DNA from: DAOTYX01 sp034434635
GTDB taxonomy: Bacteria > Chloroflexota > Anaerolineae > B4-G1 > DUEL01
NCBI GenBank assembly: GCA_034434635.1
Contig: DAOTYX010000204.1
Location: 1-5,795 of the forward strand
DNA length: 5,795 nt
Reading direction: 5' to 3'
Part shown: positions 5,289 through 5,795 of the stretch, piece after piece
How the letters are laid out: each line of letters opens with the position of its first letter
Numbering within the stretch: position 1 is the stretch's first letter
Program-made: the position numbers and the translations under genes
Notes under the pieces: model-generated
Database searches by the model: none
What the model was told of the DNA's origin: nothing
Seen by the model: the letters and a program-made list of their open reading frames with translations, nothing else

Positions 5289-5639
5289 TCAAATCAAGAC
5301 CCCCTGCTTGTACACGACGAAATCTACGCCCTCACGGAGCACCTTGCGCATCGTCTTGCGCACCGCTTCAACGCCGTCGCACACCCGCCAACTGTCCTGA
5401 TCCACGATCTGGGCCCCGGAAGGGAAGTACAGCTCCATCAGCCCGCCGGTCTGTCCGATGCAGCCCGAGACGACGAGCCGTGGACCGGGAATGAGTCCCA
5501 TTTCGATGGCCTGGCGAATGCCCGCGTCGGCCCCGCCCGCATCGCGGACGGTAGTGAAGCCCGCCCGCAGCGTCCGCTCCAGATACTTGGCCGCCCGGAA
5601 GTAGGCGACGGCTTTGGGCGTAAACAGCTCCTGCTCGTA
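5289..5639 (-). pseudogene. internal fragment of an imidazolonepropionase-like amidohydrolase
   Basis: Read on the - strand, the open frame gives AARYLERTLRAGFTTVRDAG, then GADAGIRQAIEMGLIPGPRL, then SGCIGQTGG, and further on CDGVEAVRKTMRKVLREGVD. This is the GFTTVRD...PGPRL...DG..E.R...R series of metal-dependent amidohydrolases close to imidazolonepropionase and Xaa-Pro dipeptidases, enzymes of about 400 aa. Only about 116 residues are present. The N-terminal part with the HxH metal site is missing and is replaced at 5637 by the mobile-element end. The C-terminal half with the remaining His/Asp ligands is lost at a TGA (5289-5291). The tail VDFVVYKQGVLI no longer follows the family's GADFIK pattern. 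An ATG at 5499-5501 could start a 70-aa product, but it would lack an active site. The fragment converges on the aminotransferase gene with about 25 bp between them. It is most likely a relic of recombination. Confidence 0.8.
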
Positions 5640-5728
5640 ACTGCCTACCCTTTACCAGACCTGGTGCTGGCAGGGCCGGTGTGCCGGCCCCTCACCCCAT
5701 CCCCTGGCCCCCGCCCCTCTCCCGCCGG
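5637..5728. mobile_element. MITE-like element, half copy in inverted orientation
   Basis: It starts with the same terminal repeat, GTAACTGCCTACC (5637-5649), and is the reverse complement of the right half of the element at 2162-2325. Exact matches include a 29-bp block (5660-5688 with 2275-2303) and a 24-bp block (5703-5726 with 2237-2260). Similarity ends at the centre of the palindrome: after CTCCCGCC the sequence continues GGAGGGTGCTTAAAAAAGCC, and no second arm or second terminal repeat appears before the window ends. The copy is a truncated or decayed half, lying directly against the amidohydrolase fragment. Confidence 0.75.
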
Positions 5729-5795
5729 AGGGTGCTTAAAAAAGCCAGTGAAACAGAGGGGAGGGCTTGGAGGACACCTTGTGATGCCGACGCGT

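Noticed and set aside
5732..5770. Possible - strand terminator (AAGCC ... GGCTTTTTT)
   Set aside because: The stem would be only about 5 bp around a loop of some 17 nt, and no gene upstream on that strand is visible.

Overview
The window looks like chromosomal DNA of a high-GC, probably Chloroflexota (Anaerolineae/Caldilineae-like) bacterium. The reasons are the GC-rich third codon positions, a LysM lipoprotein with Pro/Thr-rich linkers and FxLYD-like repeats (common in that phylum), and C/G-rich palindromic repeats between genes. This placement is inference from style and is not proved by any marker here. All intact genes read on the + strand.

Layout: positions 1-69 may hold the tail of an upstream gene. 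A sigma70-type promoter (89-117) drives a one-piece tmRNA (ssrA, 137-539) whose encoded tag is ARQRTAPALALAA, followed by a GNRA-loop hairpin (550-577). Next is a 449-aa kinase (620-1969) that joins an N-terminal ATP-cone to a uridine-kinase-like P-loop domain. The 455-bp gap at 1970-2424 is crowded. It holds a gene-end hairpin, an imperfect inverted repeat of the CCACAAAGGCACCAAGACAC type, a strong promoter, a 164-bp MITE-like element with 13-bp terminal inverted repeats, and a second, extended -10 promoter.

Three tightly spaced genes follow (gaps of 15 and 10 bp), probably one operon: a LysM/FxLYD lipoprotein (GTG start, 2425-3420), a PlsC-type acyltransferase (3436-4056) and an ornithine aminotransferase (4067-5263). 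A perfect 9-bp hairpin begins on the last base of the final stop codon. On the - strand, 5289-5639 encodes an internal slice of an imidazolonepropionase-like amidohydrolase with both ends missing. Its upstream edge coincides with a half copy of the same MITE-like element (5637-5728), inverted relative to the first copy. Positions 5729-5795 show nothing I can assign.

The genes do not form an obvious single pathway: tmRNA is ribosome rescue, the kinase is probably nucleotide salvage, and the operon mixes envelope, phospholipid and amino-acid metabolism. No defence system, CRISPR array or phage module is visible. The most unusual items are the ATP-cone/nucleoside-kinase fusion and the pair of inverted MITE-like copies that bracket the operon, one of them abutting a broken gene.
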